The position numbers and the translations under genes were made by a program. From the NCBI RefSeq assembly GCF_965363235.1, contig NC_134843.1, positions 94,645,795 to 94,709,794 of the forward strand: a stretch of DNA of 64,000 bases, given 5' to 3'. The DNA comes from Mytilus galloprovincialis (Eukaryota; Mollusca; Bivalvia; Mytilida; Mytilidae). The notes under the pieces are model-generated. The model was not told the DNA's origin. It worked only from the letters and a program-made list of their open reading frames with translations, and made no database searches. The first letter of the stretch is position 1; the number at the start of each line of letters is the position of its first letter. Below are positions 49,245 through 64,000 of this stretch, piece by piece.

Positions 49245-49861
49245 CAGGCGCGTAGCTGCCTTTACGCAAAAAATCATTTGCTTGCACATGTTTTTCACAC
49301 AAAAAAAAAAAAACATCCTGAAATTGAATTTTGGATAGTCTTTAGTCTTTCCAGATTATCATGTCTGGCGGTGTCTGTACTTGCAACTACAATCACGACA
49401 CAAAGTTTAACCCCGGTAGAAATCAAAATAAAAATGAAGAAGCTAGATTTTTATTTTAGCAAGAAGGCAGCGGATAACGAAAGCCAAAACGTTTTATCTA
49501 ATTCGCCCAGCAAAGATGTAAATGAGCCATGTGAGAAACACCACGGGTGTCTTGCAAGAAGCAGGACCTGCTTACCTTCGGAGCACCGGAGGTCGCCACA
49601 TTTTTTCGGGGTCCGTGTTTTTCATTTGTAGTTAGTTTTCAATGTTGAAAGTTTTTGCTTGTCATTTTGTGTCTTATCTGTTCCCGGGTTTCCAAATTAC
49701 GAAACTCACTAGGATGTTACTATCGTTTCTTGAAATATGGTATAGTAAGAAACAGATAGGGTATTTATCATTTTCATCATAAAATGGTTCAAAAAAAATT
49801 TTCGCCTCGATCCGCTCGCCAATATATGCTTGCACTTTATTTCAACTCAGCTACGCCCCTG
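49245..49861 (+). mobile_element. Internally deleted hAT-like transposon with transposase N terminus
   Basis: The left end CAGGCGCGTAGCTG and the right end (inverted) CAGGGGCGTAGCTGAG are terminal inverted repeats, with ACTAG directly outside both ends. Within, a frame beginning near 49434 reads MKKLDFYFSKKAADNESQNV, resembling the N terminus of hAT/zinc-finger-type transposases. It soon runs into a fragment of the 'acctgcttacc' repeat and stops. A non-autonomous derivative is the best reading. hAT elements normally make 8-bp target duplications; only 5 bp match here. Confidence 0.6.
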
Positions 49862-50749
49862 ACTAGGAAAACACTGTCTAGGATGGATGAGAAATTGAAG
49901 AGATAACATTTAATATTAATGTTAGTGTTAGATGTATCAAACATTTGAATATTTTATCACAAAAATGAACAATATGATAAAATTGTTATGTCACTTTTTG
50001 AGTTTTGCTTTCAGATTGATCAGTCCTATTTTGATCATCAGCTGGTCTCTTATGAGTCTCTTGGTTTTTAGGTGTAAAAGTTTGACCAGTCCTTTTGTCC
50101 ACTACTTTTTGGAACACAAATACACAATAGATGGCTGTAAAGATAATCATTCATGTAGTTAAAATATTCATGTAGTTAAAATAGTCATGTAGTTATTTTA
50201 AAATATGTATGCAGTTAAAATATTTTTGAGCACATCAATAAGTTGTCCTAATCAAGTATAAAAGTAATCTAAATCCTGATTTCAAATTTTTTATTTTTTT
50301 AGTAACATTCACTATTTGTTTTTACTATAAAGTGATATGACTTCTTCTTAATGTAGTTGGCTGTATTGGCTAGTTCATTGAATTATAAATAATGAAATAT
50401 CGTAAATTTTACAGGACATATTGCATGGCAAAAATTTTAAACTTTTATTAGATTTCTCTGACAGAAAAAAACAATACTTTGAATAACTGATATTTGCCAA
50501 AAAAGAAAATAACACAAACTACAATGCCTAAACTTCCTAGACAATGCTAAATTAAAATACCACACAGACACTTATGTAAATAGATAATCACATTTCAATG
50601 TGTATTGATCTGTTTTATATCACTGATTAGTACAATTGAAGTTTATTGATAAAGAAATGAGGATTCGTATTAACCTACCTCTGCTACCATTTTATATACC
50701 AAGAATCAGACAATATATCAAATATAATATTTGCACATCCATTGATGAA

Positions 50750-51020
50750 ATGTGAGAAAAACAAGAATGTGCCCACAGAACACAAATGCCCCACTCACAC
50801 TTTCATGTTCTATGTTCAGTTGACCATGAAATTGGGGTCAAAACTCTTAATTTGGCATTCAAATAAGAAGGATCATATCATAGGGAACAAGTGTACTAAG
50901 GTTTAAGTTGATAGGACTTCAACTTCATCAATCACTTCCCTGACCAAATTTTTTTTTTAACCTGAAACTGGACAGACATACGCACAGACCAAAAAACATA
51001 ATGCAAATAAGTGGGGCATT
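50750..51020. repeat. Dispersed repeat ('gcacagacc..aaaacataatgc' family)
   Basis: Contains 'gaatgtgcccacagaacac', 'tgccccactcacactttcat', 'ttgaccatgaaattggggtc' and 'aactggacagacatacg'. I recognise this as a common Mytilus repeat. Non-coding. Confidence 0.5.
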
Positions 51021-51510
51021 AAAATAAATGATTGAATTCTTTGTTATGTTTCTCAGCTGAATTATGATAAAAATATAGTTTAATGTCTAGAGGCAAATAT
51101 TACAAGCATATATATATATATATATCATGATCAGTACAAAATATATAAATATTATTATCAACTTTGCTTTCTACAAGACTGAAACTGACATCAATCCACC
51201 TATTATTTTGCCCTTTGAGCAATTCAGTCTTAACTATTTCTCTTCATTGATGCATGCAATGCAGAGAAACAAATAGCAATGTTTAAGTCTTTGGTTTGAC
51301 CACTATCACTGTCAATATGGTAGTCTCTTCCCTATCCTTACACATCAATCTTAACAGAAACGCTGTCATAACATTATGCAAAATAATGGATGAAATGGTG
51401 ATAAAAAGAATGAAAAAAGATTTTTTTCGGCATAGTTATTTTCTGTGGGAACTTTGGGAAAGTAACGTATGAACAGCTTTGAAATATGTCTAATAAAGAG
51501 ATAAACTTAC

Positions 51511-61637
<10,127 letters not shown>

Positions 61638-61639
61638 CT

Positions 61640-63300
61640 AAAATAAAAAAAGAAAATCAGTTATAACAAATCAATATGTATGTAACAAACTTGTATAATT
61701 CATTATGCTCATGTAACATGTGTAAGCAAAAAATATTCATTTTTGTTCATTTTTTCTCAACATGTTTGTGGAATACATACCTCAACATGCTCATTGTATC
61801 TGGAAGGCAATGTTACAAATATCTTCAAACATTTATTTTGCCACTTGAATGCTTGAAGGAATTTCTTTTGAAGAATCTGACCTCATACTACTACAGAATC
61901 ATAAAGAAGCCAGTTCTCGTTTGAACTGGCAGGAAGAAGTGCATGTTCCCCTATTTTTTGTCCTTTTTTGTTTAGTACAAAATCCATTGTTTTAATTCAT
62001 GTCTTTTATCATGTTTATAGTTATGAAATAAATAATATTGTCCCATGTGTCCAGGCTCCACTAAGAAACTCTGATATCCGTTCCTAAATTTGCGGAGAAA
62101 ATTGGGAGAGTTCCCTGTGACTTCTGTCTAAATCCACTACCTTTTGTTTGTTCATGTATTGCAAGATCTCTCCCAGCACAGATTCACATAAGGTAATTAA
62201 TTCCCACAATCCTTCTTATCTACAGACCTACTAACTATCCCGATTTTGGTGGTATCATCCCGATTTTCAAGCCTCAACCTGTATACCGATATCAGGATCA
62301 TTTTCTGGTAAAACAATTCAAAACCAAATTTTCATAAAACATACCTGAACAAATTTAACAATGAAATTATAGATACCCATTTTGAAGTTTTTCTGATCAA
62401 TTTCTATAGAGCTATAATTTTACTTTGCAACATATTTATGCCAAGTTTACGACCCTACTCTAATCAAGGGTCACAACAGGTGTCATAATTTGATGTTACA
62501 TGTAATCTGCTTATCTGATGGGTCATAATAATCCCCAAAAATGTAAAACAATTCAAACGAGATACCTAACTGCCTAATATACAGTACCATTCAAGAGGAC
62601 CAACTCTCCCACACCCTACACCAAGGAAAATGTTAAAGTCACTCCGAAAAAACTCTGATATTCCTCCAAAAATGTTAGGAGGAATTTAGGAGTCTCCCAA
62701 AATCGCGTAAATGTTTATTGTGATAGCAATCTCACTCCCTACACTGAAGAATTAATTGCCCTTATCCTACTTTGATCTCTACCGGCACAAGACTGATAGG
62801 GTAATTGGATTACGTGAAAGGTAAAGGTTGATGTAATAAAGAATTATATTTCTGGTCTACTTTACCAGTTTAAGTGTCAAACAGGTGTATAATTTTAAAT
62901 GTCTTTTAATACTAGTTAAGTTTAATTTGTGGTAATAAGTTAAAATATTTTCGTATTTCTTGCTTGCTAATCTAAAAATATCTTTACCAAAATGTACTTG
63001 CTTTTTTTAAAAAAAAGTTTATAAAATATAGTGGAATATGTGAAAAACCCAATATTCTACTTCAAAGTTAAAGTCTATATTTGAAAATTATGTGTCTAAA
63101 AGTTTTGTATATGCAAGTAAAAAGGAAAATGTATTCACCATTTGTTAGGCATAATAATACTTTTTTTTTTAGCCCCATAACAATTATGTAAGTCTACAGC
63201 ATTTTCTTTTTACGATTATCTAATTGCTGGAATGAATAAAAGATTTAAAAGCAAAATGGTGTTGTTAATTCTTTCAATTGCATTAAACACATGTCAAAGT
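61640..63300. other. Upstream of the first visible RNMT exon; nothing recognised
   Basis: The first RNMT exons and promoter should lie on this side or beyond the window. I searched the minus strand for a start codon with an acidic/basic N-terminal segment and found no convincing exon. The frame at 61676-61924 (+) has no recognisable domain. A C-rich stretch at 62050-62760 mentions 'aggagaatt' type repeats but holds no clear gene. Confidence 0.4.
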
Positions 63301-63309
63301 TTTATAAAA

Positions 63310-64000
63310 AAATAACCAGATGCTCCGCAGGGTGCAGCTTTATACGACCGCAGAGTTCGAACCCTAAACATTGAGGCAAGTATGGACACAACATTCAAGC
63401 TTGATACAGTTCTGAATTTGGATTGTGATTAAATAGTTGACACAACACAGGTTTCTGACACATAATGAATGTGGTCTAAGAACTTAAACTTAAAAACTTT
63501 AAATTTTAAATTTGAAATTACCTATTATGGTCCAATATCCAAAATCTAAATACATGGTTAGATTCAGCATATCAAAGAACCTCAAGAATTCAGTTTTTGA
63601 TGAAATCAAATAAAGTTCAATTTTGGACCCTTTAGACCTCAATGTGGACCATTCTGATAACCTGGTCCAAACATCAAAAATCTAAATACATGGTTAGATT
63701 AAGCATATATATCAAAGAACCCCATATATACAATTTTTGTTGAAATCAAACAAAGTTTAATTTTGTACCGCAATTTGGACCAACTTGAAAACTGGGCCTA
63801 TAATCAAAAATCTAAATACAGGTTTAAATTCAGCATATCAAAGAACCCTAAGGATTCAATTTTTGTTGATATCAAACAAAGTTTGATTTTGGACCACGAT
63901 TTGAACCAACTTGAAAACTGGGCCAATAATCAAAAATGTAAGTACATTTTTAGATTCAGCATATCAAAAAGAACCCCAAGAATTCAATTTTTGTTAAAAT
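63310..64000 (+). repeat. Dispersed Mytilus repeat with about 130-bp internal tandem units
   Basis: It begins 'agatgctccgcagggtgcag', 'tatacgaccgcagagttcga', and continues into a tandem series of about four units starting near 63535, 63675, 63805 and 63925. Each unit has 'aatctaaatacatggttaga', 'agcatatcaaagaacc', 'tcaatttttgttgaaatcaa' and 'aagtttaattttggacc'. It runs off the window end. I recall it as one of the commonest repeats in mussel genomes. No stable coding frame. Confidence 0.75.

Overview
This window is nuclear DNA of an intron-rich, AT-rich animal, most likely a marine mussel (Mytilus). The evidence is spliced genes with GT-AG introns, a recognisable animal mRNA cap methyltransferase (RNMT), and dispersed repeats that I recall as typical of Mytilus. 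These include the 'cgcgcgtctggcgt' element, the 'ccatggcgttgtcagtttgt' element, the 'ccgcagagttcgaaccct' element and truncated reverse-transcriptase elements. The species call comes from memory of repeat families, not from a search.

Two gene systems explain the layout. (1) On the + strand there are four tandem copies (A to D) of a small secreted cysteine-rich peptide gene. Each intact copy has a TATA promoter, a tiny non-coding exon, a signal-peptide exon, a Kazal-like exon, an exon ending in Cys-Pro-Cys, and a two-codon last exon. Copy A (0.86-2.9 kb) is degenerate. Copy B (9.57-19.6 kb) is complete. Copy C (27.0-33.5 kb) has lost its last exon. Copy D (39.8-47.5 kb) has two alternative third exons. 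(2) On the - strand, convergent with the cluster, lies RNMT (51.5-61.6 kb). Nine exons of its catalytic domain are visible; the N terminus and the last exon were not found.

Copy B and copy C are each followed by a broken fragment of the 3' half of RNMT (21.2-23.5 kb and 36.1-39.4 kb). The cluster therefore seems to have grown by tandem duplication of a unit holding one peptide gene plus the neighbouring RNMT 3' end; only the outermost RNMT stayed intact. Junctions are visible at about 9.17, 26.6 and 39.36 kb, where the same upstream sequence restarts.

The rest is introns and intergenic DNA full of mobile elements. They include a 1.33-kb hAT element with a perfect 8-bp target duplication and a transposase remnant, a shorter hAT-like element, and a pogo/Tigger-like element with TA ends. 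There is also a 5'-truncated LINE with a perfect 13-bp target duplication, and a 2.4-kb foldback element interrupted by a TA-flanked minisatellite transposon. Smaller items are several perfect-hairpin foldbacks, a tRNA-derived SINE shared by duplicates, an isolated tRNA-like sequence, and ATT microsatellites just upstream of exon 1 in three of the four peptide genes.
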